NCBI GenBank assembly: GCA_001896885.1
Contig: MKRJ01000018.1
Span: 163,590-227,589 of the forward strand
From: Rhizobiales bacterium 65-79
Lineage (GTDB): Bacteria; Pseudomonadota; Alphaproteobacteria; Rhizobiales; Rhizobiaceae
Length of the DNA: 64,000 bases
Reading direction: 5' to 3'
Made by a program: the position numbers and the translations under genes. The notes beneath the pieces were generated by a model. The model searched no databases. It was not told the origin of the DNA and saw only the letters and a list, made by a program, of their open reading frames with translations. This document shows positions 35,036 through 46,958 of the stretch, piece by piece. Positions within the stretch are counted from its first letter, which is position 1, and each line of letters opens with the position of its first letter.

Positions 35036-35545
35036 CTATTCGACGTCGCCGCCGCTCGGACCCTGGCCGCCCCAGCCGCCGCCGTGACGATGATGCCAGC
35101 CGCCATGGCGCCAGCCGCCCATGCCGCGCATCTCGCTCTTCTCGATCTTGCCGTCGCCGTTCTTGTCGAGCAGCGCGAAGCGCTTCTTCTGCCGGGCCTC
35201 GACCTCGTCTTCGGTCAGCTGGCCGTCGCCGTTGGTGTCGAAGCGGCTGATCATCCGCCTGGCCAGGCGCTCATAGTGCGCCTTCTCCAGATAGGCGGCG
35301 AGTTCCTCGACCGTGACCTTGCCGTCATGGTTGGCGTCGGCGTTCTCAATGCGGCCCTTCATCGCCGCCGAGAACTCGTCGAAGGTGATGTCGCCGCTCT
35401 TGTCGGCGTCCGCCTTGCGCATGTTTCCGTGCATGCCCATGCCCCAGCCGGCGGAACCTCCTGGGCCCTCGGCGGCATATGCCGCGGTGGCGATGGCGCC
35501 CGCGAGCGCGGCGAAGCCGAGTGCGAGCCTGGTGGATCTCTTCAT
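35036..35545 (-). CDS. Exported protein with four EF-hands and a Gly/His-rich tail
   Basis: 169 residues. A signal peptide (about residues 1-24, RLALGFAALAGAIATAAYA) is followed by four calcium-binding loops: DADKSGDITFDEF, DANHDGKVTVEEL, DTNGDGQLTEDEV and DKNGDGKIEKSEM. All keep the acidic residues at loop positions 1, 3, 5 and 12. The tail MGGWRHGGWHHRHGGGWGG is rich in Gly, His and Trp and could bind transition metals. Periplasmic calcium binding is inferred. ATG 35545 follows AGGAGAAGACC, which supports it over the longer open frame. Confidence 0.88.
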   Translation of the reverse strand: MKRSTRLALGFAALAGAIATAAYAAEGPGGSAGWGMGMHGNMRKADADKSGDITFDEFSAAMKGRIENADANHDGKVTVEELAAYLEKAHYERLARRMISRFDTNGDGQLTEDEVEARQKKRFALLDKNGDGKIEKSEMRGMGGWRHGGWHHRHGGGWGGQGPSGGDVE

Positions 35546-35608
35546 GGTCTTCTCCTGTTGCATCGTCACCCCCGATGCGAACGGAAAGCGTCCGGCACAA
35601 CCCATCGC

Positions 35609-38571
<2,963 letters not shown>

Positions 38572-38572
<1 letters not shown>

Positions 38573-40002
38573 CAGGCGGCTTCCTTGCTTACCGGAAATA
38601 TCATCGAGACCTCGAGGCCGGGATCCCGGGAGGAGAGGACGAAGCGGCCGCCATGGAATTTCATGACCGCCTTGGAGAGGCTGAGCCCCAGGCCGGAGCC
38701 GGGCTGGGAACGGCTCTGTTCCAGGCGAACGAAGCGCTCGGTCGCCCTGTCATGATCATCCTTCGGGATGCCGGGGCCATTGTCGGCCACCGTCAGCCGT
38801 ATCTCGCCGTCGACTTTTTCCGCCTTGACGGTGACCACCGGCTTCAGACAGGAGCCGGCCGAATACTTGATCGCGTTGTCGACGATATTCGACAATGCCT
38901 GGCCAATGAGCTCGCGGTTCCCCACGATCCTGTGATTGCCGTCAGCGCCGGCCTCCAGTTCCACGCCCATCTCCTCCGCCAGCGGCTCATAAAGCTCGAC
39001 CACGTCGTGGAGGATCGTATCGAGATCGATCGGCACCGTCGACTCAGCGGAATAGCCGGCTTCGAGACGCGAGATCATCAGGATCGCGTTGAAGGTGCGG
39101 ATGAGCTGGTCGGATTCGGCGATCGTTCCTTCCAGGACCTCGCGGTATTCAGCCGTACTGCGCTTCCCGGCCAGCGCCGCCTCAGCCCGGTTGCGCAGCC
39201 GGGTGAGCGGCGTCTTCAGGTCGTGGGCGATGTTGTCCGATACCTGCTTCAGCCCTTCGTTCAACTCGGCGATGCGGCCGAGCATGACGTTGAGGTTTTC
39301 CGCAAGTCGGTCGAATTCATCGCCTGCCCCGACCACCGGCAACCGGCCGGAGAGGTCGCCGCCCATGATGCGGCGGCTGGCGTCGGACATGTTGTCGATG
39401 CGCTTCAAGGCGCGGCGGCCGACGAAATACCAGATCAGCAACGCGCCGAAGCCCATCGTGCCGAGGGCGAACATAAGCGAGCGGCGCATGACAAGGCGGA
39501 AGCGTTCCGGCTCGCCGAGATCGCGCCCGACCAGCAGGATGAGTTGGTTGGGGAGGCGCAGGATCACGGCGATCGCCCGGTGCTCCGTCGCCCGACCCGT
39601 ATCCGGCTGGCTCGTCCTCTCCCCCGGCCCCTCGCCATAGCGGACATAGGAAAACGGCCGCTCGGTCCAGCCGTTGGTGGAGAGCACGCCGGGATCGAGG
39701 CTCTCGACATTGCCGGCGAGGATGCGGCCGTTCGGATCGGCGATCAGGTACAGGTTGGCACCCGGCTGGCGCGAGCGCTGCCCGATCACGCGGACGAGGA
39801 GTTGCAGCCCGCCGCGCTCGTAGCCGGCCGCGAGCCGCTGCACGTCCTCGTTGATCGTGTCGCGCGTCTGCGCCTCGAGCATGCGCACGGAGAGCGACGT
39901 CATGTAGAAGACGAGCAAGGTCGCGCAGATCGCGAAAAGGATCAGGTAGAGCGCCGACAGCCGCGCCGCGGTTGTCTTCATGATGGCGCGCAGGGCCGCC
40001 AT
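38572..40002 (-). CDS. Sensor histidine kinase of an OmpR-type two-component system
   Basis: 476 residues. An N-terminal helix (about 15-36), a periplasmic sensor domain of about 130 residues and a second helix (about 178-195) come first. A HAMP region (RRALKRIDNMSDASRRIM...) and the kinase core follow, with H-box DNIAHDLKTPLTRLRNRAE, N-box NIVDNAIKYS, DNGPGIP and GSGLGLSLS. It pairs with the response regulator immediately upstream. The signal is unknown. An alternative start is the Met 7 residues later. Confidence 0.92.
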
Positions 40003-40036
40003 GAATAGTCAACCCGCCCTGGGCTTCATGGCCGGC

Positions 40037-40759
40037 CTACCCCGCCTTCAGCATGTAGCCGGCGCCGCGGATCGTGTGCAGGACGGGCTTGTCGAAACCC
40101 CTCTCGATCTTGCTGCGGAGCCGCGACACATGCACGTCGATCACGTTGGTCTGCGGGTCGAAATGATAGTCCCAGACGTTTTCCAGAAGCATGGTGCGGG
40201 TCACGACCTGGCCGGCATGGCGCATGAGGTATTCGAGCAGCCTGAACTCGCGCGGCTGGAGCGTGATCTCCTTGCCGGCGCGCTTGACGGTGTGGGAGAG
40301 CCGGTCGAGTTCGAGGTCGCCGGCGCGGTAGGTCGTCTCCACGTCCTTTCCGGCCGCGCGGCGGTTCAGCACCTCCACGCGCGCCAGCAATTCGGAGAAG
40401 GCGTAGGGCTTGGTCAGGTAGTCGTCGCCGCCGGCGCGAAGGCCGGTCACGCGGTCGTCCACTTCGCCCAGCGCCGAAAGGATGAGGACCGGCGTGTCGT
40501 TGCCATGGGCGCGCAAGCCGGCGATGACGGAAAGCCCGTCTCGCTGCGGCAGCATCCGATCGACGACCAGCACGTCGTAGTCGCCGTTGCGGGCGAGCGC
40601 ATATCCCGCCTCGCCGTCGCGCGCCAGATGGGCGTTATGGCCGGCCTCGGCAAAGGCTCTTTCGAGATAATCGGCCGTTTCCCGATCGTCTTCGATGATG
40701 AGGATCTTCATGGACGTCGTTTGCGCCAAATCGCCCGTGTTCGCCGTCTGAGTAACCAT
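40037..40759 (-). CDS. OmpR-family response regulator
   Basis: 240 residues. A receiver domain (about 17-130) with the acidic pocket IIEDD and phosphorylated Asp in VLVVDRMLPQRDG, plus the KPYAFSELLAR lysine, is followed by a winged-helix DNA-binding domain (about 145-238). The DNA-binding domain ends in NVIDVHVSRLRSKIERGFDKPVLHTIRGAGYML. ATG 40759 gives a 16-residue leader before MKILIIEDD and has AAGGGAGG about 9 bp upstream; ATG 40711 has no ribosome site. It forms an operon with the kinase and glnE. The same pair next to glnE and degP is seen in Sinorhizobium-type genomes. Confidence 0.92.
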   Translation of the reverse strand: MVTQTANTGDLAQTTSMKILIIEDDRETADYLERAFAEAGHNAHLARDGEAGYALARNGDYDVLVVDRMLPQRDGLSVIAGLRAHGNDTPVLILSALGEVDDRVTGLRAGGDDYLTKPYAFSELLARVEVLNRRAAGKDVETTYRAGDLELDRLSHTVKRAGKEITLQPREFRLLEYLMRHAGQVVTRTMLLENVWDYHFDPQTNVIDVHVSRLRSKIERGFDKPVLHTIRGAGYMLKAG

Positions 40760-40796
40760 GACATGGCCTCCCTTGTCGAGGCATTCTCACGAAGGC

Positions 40797-40822
40797 GGCA
40801 GCGGGCGATGGGACCCGCTGCC
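40797..40822. terminator. Inverted repeat between degP and the response regulator gene
   Basis: GGCAGCGGG (40797-40805) pairs with CCCGCTGCC (40814-40822), a perfect 9-bp stem with an 8-base loop. It lies downstream of degP on the minus strand. No T run is evident. Confidence 0.5.
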
Positions 40823-40872
40823 GCTGGATCGGCAAGGACAATTTCACTCGCGCCGATCCCCATGCCCTCCGT

Positions 40873-40906
40873 GCCGGCCCGCTGGGGGTGTTAGAGGCGG
40901 GCCGGC
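40873..40906. terminator. Second inverted repeat just downstream of degP
   Basis: GCCGGCCCGC (40873-40882) pairs with GCGGGCCGGC (40897-40906), a perfect 10-bp GC-only stem ending 24 bp from the degP stop. It is likely the main degP transcript end, though no T run follows. Confidence 0.55.
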
Positions 40907-40929
40907 CGGAGACGCATCCGACTTCCCGG

Positions 40930-42462
40930 TCAGCCGTTGGCAACCGGCAACGCGACGAAGTGGCTGTTGTCGTCGCGCATGATCTGCACAAGGATCGCCT
41001 TGCGGCCGGCCTTGGCGGCTTCGGACGCCGCGTGCTGGAGATCGGCCGCCGAGTTCACGTCCTTGGAATTGACCGCCACGATGACGTCACCGGCCTGGAT
41101 GCCGCTGTCGGCGGCGTCGCCGTTGGGGTCGACGTCCGTCACGACGAGGCCCTTGCCGTTGTCGGACGGCTGGACCGTCAGCCCGAACTTGTCGAGCGTA
41201 TTGGCGCTGCTGTTGTTCGACTGGTTCGAATTATCCGCGGACGCCATCTTGTCCGGTTCGGGGAACTTGCCGAGCTTGACGTCGAAGTCCTTTTCCGAAC
41301 CGTCGCGCCATACCTTGAGGTGGGCGGTCTGCCCCGGATTCATGCTGCCGATCACACGGGCGAGCTCGTTCGACGAATCGACGGTTTTTCCATCGACGCC
41401 GACGATCACATCACCCGCCTTGATCCCCGCGGCCTTTGCCGGGCTGTCGTCCTGGGCCTGCGCGACGAGTGCGCCCTTCTGGTCGGAGCGGCCGAGCGAT
41501 TCGGCGATGTCCTTCGTGACGGACTGGATCTGCACGCCCAGCCAGCCGTGATCGACATGGCCGGACTTGATCAGGTCCTGGACGACGCTCTTGGCGGTCG
41601 AGGCGGGAATGGCGAAGGCGATGCCGACGCTGCCGCCGGAAGGCGACAGGATGGCGGTATTGATGCCGACCACTTCGCCGTTCATGTTGAATGCGGGACC
41701 GCCGGAATTGCCGTGGTTCACGGCGGCGTCGATCTGGATGAAGTCATCCTGCGGGTCGACGCCGATGTCGCGGCCCAACCCCGAGACGATACCTGCAGTC
41801 ACCGTGCCGCCGAGGCCGAAGGGATTGCCGACCGCAACGACCCAGTCGCCGACGCGCACCTTCGAATCGTCCGCCCACTGGACGTAGGTGAACTTCTTGC
41901 CCTTGCCGTCGACCTTCAGGACCGCGAGATCGGAGCGCGGATCGGTGCCGACGAGCTTGGCGTCGTACTCGGTGCCGTCATCCATGCGCACGGAAAAGGC
42001 CGCGCCGCCCTTTACGACGTGATTGTTGGTGACGAGATAGCCGTCGTCGGAAATGAAGAAGCCGGAGCCCTGCACGGACGGGCGCAGCCTGCCCTTGTCG
42101 TTGTCGTCGTAGTGATGATGCTGCCGTTCCTGGAACTGCTTGAACAGGCGCTTGAGCGGCGAATTGTCGGGCAGATTGTTGAAATTGGGGCCGCTGAAGA
42201 AGAATTGCATGCCGTCGTCGTCGTTGGCGGTCGGCTCCACGTGCGACTTGACCAAGACGCTGACGACGGCCGGCGAAACCTGCTGCACGACGTCCGCGAA
42301 GCTCGGCATGGCCTGCGGCGTTTTCACATAGACCGGATCGGCCAGAACCGGAACGGTATTGGAAATGACGGCGAAGCCGGCGGCACCGGTCAATGCGATT
42401 GCGGCGGCCGCTGCGAGAAGGCGACTACGCAGTGGGGTATGGGGAGGGATCTGCTTGTTCAT
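40930..42462 (-). CDS. degP: Periplasmic serine endoprotease DegP/HtrA
   Basis: 510 residues. A signal peptide (about 10-40) leads to a trypsin-like domain with the full triad: His in VTNNHVVKGG, Asp in DPRSDLAVLKV and Ser in VNHGNSGGPAF. Two PDZ domains follow (about 300-390 and 415-505). A His-rich loop (QERQHHHYDD) and a Ser/Asn-rich linker between the PDZ domains are seen. It degrades or refolds misfolded envelope proteins. GAGGA 9 bp before ATG 42462 fixes the start. It lies downstream of ccmIEFH, the order known in Sinorhizobium. Confidence 0.95.
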   Translation of the reverse strand: MNKQIPPHTPLRSRLLAAAAAIALTGAAGFAVISNTVPVLADPVYVKTPQAMPSFADVVQQVSPAVVSVLVKSHVEPTANDDDGMQFFFSGPNFNNLPDNSPLKRLFKQFQERQHHHYDDNDKGRLRPSVQGSGFFISDDGYLVTNNHVVKGGAAFSVRMDDGTEYDAKLVGTDPRSDLAVLKVDGKGKKFTYVQWADDSKVRVGDWVVAVGNPFGLGGTVTAGIVSGLGRDIGVDPQDDFIQIDAAVNHGNSGGPAFNMNGEVVGINTAILSPSGGSVGIAFAIPASTAKSVVQDLIKSGHVDHGWLGVQIQSVTKDIAESLGRSDQKGALVAQAQDDSPAKAAGIKAGDVIVGVDGKTVDSSNELARVIGSMNPGQTAHLKVWRDGSEKDFDVKLGKFPEPDKMASADNSNQSNNSSANTLDKFGLTVQPSDNGKGLVVTDVDPNGDAADSGIQAGDVIVAVNSKDVNSAADLQHAASEAAKAGRKAILVQIMRDDNSHFVALPVANG

Positions 42463-42616
42463 TTTATCGTGTCCTCTTTTTCTGCCGGATGCGGTGGCCG
42501 GCATCCTTGGAAAAGACAGATAGGACGCACGACATTACGATGCCGTTTCCGGCGAATGAAACTTTCGTAACATTATCAAGAAGGCGCGAGAAGCCGGCCG
42601 CGTATGCTTCGGCAGG

Positions 42617-43090
42617 CTATTCCCGCCTGGAAAGGATCGCGTCCAATTCCTGCTTCTCGCCGGCCGAGAGCGGCGGCGAGGAGAGCCGGCGGCGCCGGCG
42701 CGCGCCGGCGAGCATGAACAATCCGCCGGCAAGGAGAAGCACGACCGGCGTTCCCCAAAGCGCGGCGTTGCGCAGGTCGAAACGCGGCTTCAGCAGGACG
42801 AATTCGCCGTAGCGGGCGACGATATAGTTGATGGCCTGCCGGTCGGTGTCGCCCTTCTTGATGCGGTCGCGCACCAGAACGCGCAGATCATGGGCAAGAT
42901 CGGCGTTGGAATCGTCGATCGATTCGTTCTGGCAGACGAGGCAGCGGAGTTCCTTGGAAAGCGCCCTCGCCCGCGCCTCCAAAGCCGGATCGGACAGCAT
43001 CTCGTCGGGCCTGACCGCCCATGCCTGCGTCGCGCCGGCGCCGATCGCCAGCACGACGCCGAGGCAGAACGCATGCAGCAGCCGTCTCAC
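42617..43090 (-). CDS. ccmH: Cytochrome c maturation protein CcmH (CycL)
   Basis: 157 residues, a periplasmic thiol-disulfide protein that reduces apocytochrome c cysteines for heme ligation. A signal peptide (about 1-25) precedes the redox motif LRCLVCQNESIDDSNA (CxxC). A long amphipathic stretch (DLRVLVRDRIKKGDTDRQAINYIVARYG) and one membrane helix (about 110-130) with a short charged tail complete it. Translation starts at GTG 43090, overlapping the ccmF stop as GTGA. It is the last gene of the ccmIEFH set. Confidence 0.95.
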   Translation of the reverse strand: MRRLLHAFCLGVVLAIGAGATQAWAVRPDEMLSDPALEARARALSKELRCLVCQNESIDDSNADLAHDLRVLVRDRIKKGDTDRQAINYIVARYGEFVLLKPRFDLRNAALWGTPVVLLLAGGLFMLAGARRRRRLSSPPLSAGEKQELDAILSRRE

Positions 43091-45075
43091 GAGGAACTGT
43101 CCGCCAGCTTCGGGACGGGCTTGCGCCGACGCGAAGGCGCCCCGACGCGGAGGCGCCTGTCGAGGAGCGACACCGCCGCGCCCAGCATCATCACCACGCC
43201 ACCCATCCAGATCAGCACGACCAGCGGCTTCCACCATGCGCGCACGACCATGGCTCCGCTGGCGTCGGGGTCACCGAGCGACACGTAGAGCTGACCGAGG
43301 CCGAAGGTGCGGATGCCGGATTCCGTCGTCGGCATCTGCCTCGCCGGGAAGAAGCGTTTGGCGGACGAGATGGTGCCGAGGGACCGGCCGTCCGGCGCGG
43401 TGACGTCGAAGACGCCGCGATTCTCGGAATAGTTCGGCCCTTCCGCCGCCTTCATGCCCTCGAAATGCAACGCGTAGCCCGAGACGGCGATGTTGTCGCC
43501 CGGGTTCATCGCGACGATCTTCTCGCCCTGAAAGGTATTGACCGAGACGATGCCGAGCAATGTCAGGCCAAGGCCCATATGGGCGAGCGCCGTTCCGAAA
43601 ACCGATCGCGGCAGGCCGACCACGCGCCGCCACACGACATGCGCCGGGACAGAGCCTATGCCCGAGCGGAGGACGAGGTCCGTGGCGGCGCCAAGGAGAA
43701 GCCAGGCCGCGAGCCCGATGCCGAGCGCCGCGAAGACGGCGGTGCGGTCGATGAAGAGCAGCACGCCGATGCCGGCCAGCAGGGCGAGGGAGAAGGCCGC
43801 GAACAGGCGCTGGCCGGCGGCATAGAGGTCGCCACGCTTCCACGCCAGCATCGGCCCGAACGGCACCGCCAGCAGAAGCGGCACCATCACCGGCACGAAG
43901 GTCAGCTCGAAGAAAGGCGCGCCGACGGAAATCCGGTCGCGCGTGAGCGCTTCGATGACGAGCGGATAGAGCGTGCCGACCAGCACGGTCGCCGCGGCCG
44001 TCGTCAGGAACAGATTGTTGAGGACGAGCGCGCCCTCGCGAGAGATCGGATGGAAAAGGCCGCCCGCCGCAAGCGTCTGGGCGCGAAATGCGAAGAGCGC
44101 GAAGGAGCCGCCGATGAAGAGCGTCAGGATGCAGAGGATGAAAATGCCTCGGCTCGGATCGGTGGCGAAGGCGTGCACGGAGGTGAGCACGCCGGAGCGC
44201 ACGAGGAAGGTGCCGAGAAGCGAGAAGGAGAAGGTCAGGATGGCGAGCAGGATCGTCCAGATCTTCAGCGCCGACCGCTTCTCCATCACGATGGCCGAGT
44301 GCAGGAGGGCCGTGCCGGCGAGCCAGGGCATGAAGGAGGCGTTCTCGACCGGATCCCAGAACCAGAACCCGCCCCAGCCGAGCTCGTAGTAGGCCCAGTA
44401 GGAGCCCATGGAAATACCGCCGGTGAGGCACAGCCATGCAAGCAGCGTCCAGGGCCGCACCCAGCGCGCCCAGGCGGCATCGATCCTGCCTTCGATCAGC
44501 GCGGCCACCGCGAAGGAGAAAGAGATCGAAAAGCCGACATAGCCGAGATAGAGGAGCGGCGGGTGGATCGCCAGCCCGAGATCCTGCAGGACGGGATTGA
44601 GCTCGCGCCCCTCGATCGGGGCCGGGTTCAGCCGCACGAACGGATTGGACGTGGCGAGGATGAAGAGGAAGAAGGCGGCGCCGATCCAGCCCTGGACGGA
44701 AAGGACGGTCGCCTTGAGCGTCGGCGGCAGGTTGCCGCCGAACAGCGCCACGAGACAGCCGAAAAGCGTCAGGATCAGCACCCACAGGAGCATGGAGCCC
44801 TCGTGGTTTCCCCAGGTCCCGGTGATCTTGTAGATCAGCGGCTGCAGGGAGTGGGAATTTTCCCACACATTGGCGACCGAGAAGTCCGACTGCACATAGG
44901 CGGTCACCAGCGCCGCAAAGGAAAGCGCGGTCAGCAGGAAGCCGGTCACCGCGGCCGGGGTGCCGATGGCCATGAGCCGCTCGTCGCCGGTACGCGCGCC
45001 CGCGATCGGCACGACCGACTGGACGAGCGCCATGGCGAAGGCGAGAACGAGCGCGAAATGTCCGGTTTCGACCAT
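43087..45075 (-). CDS. ccmF: Heme lyase CcmF (CycK)
   Basis: 662-residue polytopic membrane protein that attaches heme from CcmE to apocytochrome c. The tryptophan-rich WWD domain is seen as the WGGFWFWDPVENASFMPWL stretch at about residues 230-250. Conserved histidines occur in the surrounding loops (SFMPWLAGTALLHS, VTSVHAFATDP). Hydrophobic helices span the whole length up to the C-terminal one near residue 635. ATG 45075 opens VETGHFALVLAFAMAL. An inserted repeat ends only 2 bp upstream of this ATG, so its ribosome site is now supplied by the repeat. Confidence 0.95.
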   Translation of the reverse strand: MVETGHFALVLAFAMALVQSVVPIAGARTGDERLMAIGTPAAVTGFLLTALSFAALVTAYVQSDFSVANVWENSHSLQPLIYKITGTWGNHEGSMLLWVLILTLFGCLVALFGGNLPPTLKATVLSVQGWIGAAFFLFILATSNPFVRLNPAPIEGRELNPVLQDLGLAIHPPLLYLGYVGFSISFSFAVAALIEGRIDAAWARWVRPWTLLAWLCLTGGISMGSYWAYYELGWGGFWFWDPVENASFMPWLAGTALLHSAIVMEKRSALKIWTILLAILTFSFSLLGTFLVRSGVLTSVHAFATDPSRGIFILCILTLFIGGSFALFAFRAQTLAAGGLFHPISREGALVLNNLFLTTAAATVLVGTLYPLVIEALTRDRISVGAPFFELTFVPVMVPLLLAVPFGPMLAWKRGDLYAAGQRLFAAFSLALLAGIGVLLFIDRTAVFAALGIGLAAWLLLGAATDLVLRSGIGSVPAHVVWRRVVGLPRSVFGTALAHMGLGLTLLGIVSVNTFQGEKIVAMNPGDNIAVSGYALHFEGMKAAEGPNYSENRGVFDVTAPDGRSLGTISSAKRFFPARQMPTTESGIRTFGLGQLYVSLGDPDASGAMVVRAWWKPLVVLIWMGGVVMMLGAAVSLLDRRLRVGAPSRRRKPVPKLADSSS

Positions 45076-45077
45076 CT

Positions 45078-45293
45078 CTAGGCCCTGTGGACGGATTCGG
45101 GATGGATTTCGTGGCTGGCGCGAGCCGAGAGATGGCGCGGAAAGCCCCGCAGATCGTATCGGGAATACGGGCAAGGGACTTTCCTCGCCAGGCCGACGGC
45201 TCCCGCCGCCACCCGAAGGGCCATCGCCTTGTCGATCAAATCCGGCGCAACCCTCATGGCGAAATCCGTCTCCAATCCGTCCACAGGGCCTAG
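45078..45293. mobile_element. MITE-like inverted-repeat element between ccmE and ccmF
   Basis: 216 bp bounded by 20-bp perfect terminal inverted repeats: CTAGGCCCTGTGGACGGATT at 45078-45097 and its reverse complement at 45274-45293. Similarity continues imperfectly inside (GATGGATTTCG against CGAAATCCGTC). Both ends carry CTAG, as expected for an IS5-type target duplication, and there is no transposase. The ccmE stop codon falls in the terminal CTAG, and the ccmF start lies 2 bp past the other end. Without the element the junction would read TAG-AG-ATG. Confidence 0.75.
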
Positions 45294-45724
45294 TCCGGCT
45301 GCCAAACGCCCTTGGCCTTCAGGCCTTCGGCGACTTCCTTCGGCATGTAGCGCTCATCGTGCTTGGCCAGGACGCTGTCGGCCACGAACGTTCCGTCGGG
45401 ACGGAACGATCCTTCGGTGACCACGCCCTGCCCTTCGCGGAAGAGGTCGGGGAGGATGCCGGTGTAGGTCACCTTGACCGTGTCCTTGTTGTCGGTGACG
45501 CCGAACATCACTTCCGCGCCCTTTCCGTGGACGATGCTGCCGTTCTCCACCAGCCCGCCGAGGCGGATGCGCTGGCCGGGTTCCACCGACGCCGCCTTGA
45601 GATCAGCCGGCATATAGAAATACGAGGCCTTCTGGCCGAGCGCGACGAAGGTGAGCGCCGTCGCCGCGCCGAGAAAGCAGAGCGCACCCGCAATCACCGA
45701 AAGGCGCTTTTGCTTGCGCGTCAT
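45290..45724 (-). CDS. ccmE: Periplasmic heme chaperone CcmE (CycJ)
   Basis: 144 residues with one N-terminal membrane anchor (about 8-28) and an OB-fold domain. The covalent heme site is the His in VLAKHDERYMP (about residue 121), with the Tyr that follows it. It receives heme from the CcmABC system and gives it to CcmF. The gene follows ccmI by 3 bp. Its TAG stop codon lies exactly in the terminal CTAG of the inserted repeat, so the reading frame is intact. Confidence 0.95.
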   Translation of the reverse strand: MTRKQKRLSVIAGALCFLGAATALTFVALGQKASYFYMPADLKAASVEPGQRIRLGGLVENGSIVHGKGAEVMFGVTDNKDTVKVTYTGILPDLFREGQGVVTEGSFRPDGTFVADSVLAKHDERYMPKEVAEGLKAKGVWQPD

Positions 45725-45727
45725 CCG

Positions 45728-46867
45728 TCACTCCGTCCGCGTCAGGCCGAGCGAGGCCGCGAACCGGTCGAGCTCCTTCGCCGCGGCGCTGTCGGCTCCG
45801 AGCGCCGCGACGCCCCGCTTCAACGCATCCTCCGCATCGGTCTTCCTGCCCAGCACCATGTAGGAGCGAACGAGCCTGCGCCAACCTTCCGGATCGTCGG
45901 GTTTCTTGCGCAGATCCCCGTCGAGACGGGCGACCATTGCCTCGATCATCTGGGCGCGGTCGCCGGCCGACATGGAACTCGCCGCGGCGACCTGATCCTG
46001 CGTCGGGCCCGGAGCGGGTCCCGCGGCAGCCGGCGCCGGCGGTTTTCCGGTGAGCGCCGCGAGGGCCTCCTCGGCCGCGCCGCGCCATGGTGAATCTTGG
46101 GGGAGATCGTCGAGCATGGCTTGCCAGCTCCTGGCGGCCTCGTCCGACCTGCCTTCCTGGGCCTCGGCGGTCGCCAGGAAGAACCGCGCCTTGGCGTCCT
46201 TCGGATCGAGCGCCAGCGCCTTCCTGAAGGCGGCCTCGGCGTCGGCGGAAACCATCCCGCCCTGTTCGGCCGCCAGCGCCTCGCCAAGGCCGGCCTCGCG
46301 CTGCGCCGTGGAGCCGGCCAGGCGGATCGCGGTGCTATAGGCGTTGGCCGCGTCGGCGAAGCGATTCATGCGGACATAGATCGGCGCCAGCACGTCCCAG
46401 CCGCGGACGTCGGAAGGCACCGCCGCCAGATGGCGCTCGGCGCGGGCGACAAGCTCGTCAATGGTGGAGTTGGCCGGATTCTTCGCAAGGCGCGCGGAAA
46501 GCGGCTCGGGCGGCAGGTCGGGCGATCCGAGCACGCCGTAAAGGCTCCAGCTCACCAGCGGCACCGCAAGCACCGCGACGGAGGCCAGCAGGCGCCCGCT
46601 CCGGCTGGCGGCGGCCGGGCCCGTGGCGCTTTCGGCCCGGCCGACCCGCACGATGCGCCGGCCGATCTCGGCCCGGGCCTCGTCGGCTTCGGCGGGCCTG
46701 ATCAGGCCCCTGCCGGCGTCACGGTCGACTTCGGCGAGCTGGTCGCGATAGACTTCGATATCGTAAGCGCCGGCCGCCGCCCGGGGGCCGCGCGCGCGCA
46801 GCATCGGAAGCAGGATCGCCAGGGAGGCGCCCAGCGTCAGCAGCGCGGCAACGATCCAGAACCACAT
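45728..46867 (-). CDS. ccmI: Cytochrome c maturation protein CcmI (CycH)
   Basis: 379 residues: apocytochrome c chaperone that hands substrates to the CcmF/CcmH lyase. Two membrane helices (about 2-22 and 98-115) flank a basic cytoplasmic loop containing YRDQLAEVDRDAGRGLI, a CcmI signature. The periplasmic part contains TPR-like repeats (RLAGSTAQREAGLGEALAAE, ALDPKDAKARFFLATAEAQEG, FRKALALD). It is the first gene of ccmIEFH. Confidence 0.93.
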   Translation of the reverse strand: MWFWIVAALLTLGASLAILLPMLRARGPRAAAGAYDIEVYRDQLAEVDRDAGRGLIRPAEADEARAEIGRRIVRVGRAESATGPAAASRSGRLLASVAVLAVPLVSWSLYGVLGSPDLPPEPLSARLAKNPANSTIDELVARAERHLAAVPSDVRGWDVLAPIYVRMNRFADAANAYSTAIRLAGSTAQREAGLGEALAAEQGGMVSADAEAAFRKALALDPKDAKARFFLATAEAQEGRSDEAARSWQAMLDDLPQDSPWRGAAEEALAALTGKPPAPAAAGPAPGPTQDQVAAASSMSAGDRAQMIEAMVARLDGDLRKKPDDPEGWRRLVRSYMVLGRKTDAEDALKRGVAALGADSAAAKELDRFAASLGLTRTE

Positions 46868-46958
46868 GGCGGTTCAATAGCCGCAGGGCCGGGCAATGCC
46901 AACAGCCGGGAGTGCGGCTATTTGGCGGAAACCGGCGCGGTCCGCACGCCGGTGCCGG

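Noticed and set aside
43021..45081. 686-codon plus-strand frame opposite ccmF
   Set aside because: Very rich in Arg, Glu and Gly with no domain, and antisense to the clear CcmF.
45087..45305. Two small frames inside the ccmE-ccmF element
   Set aside because: They lie wholly within the inverted-repeat element, read both strands and show no ribosome sites or similarity to a transposase.
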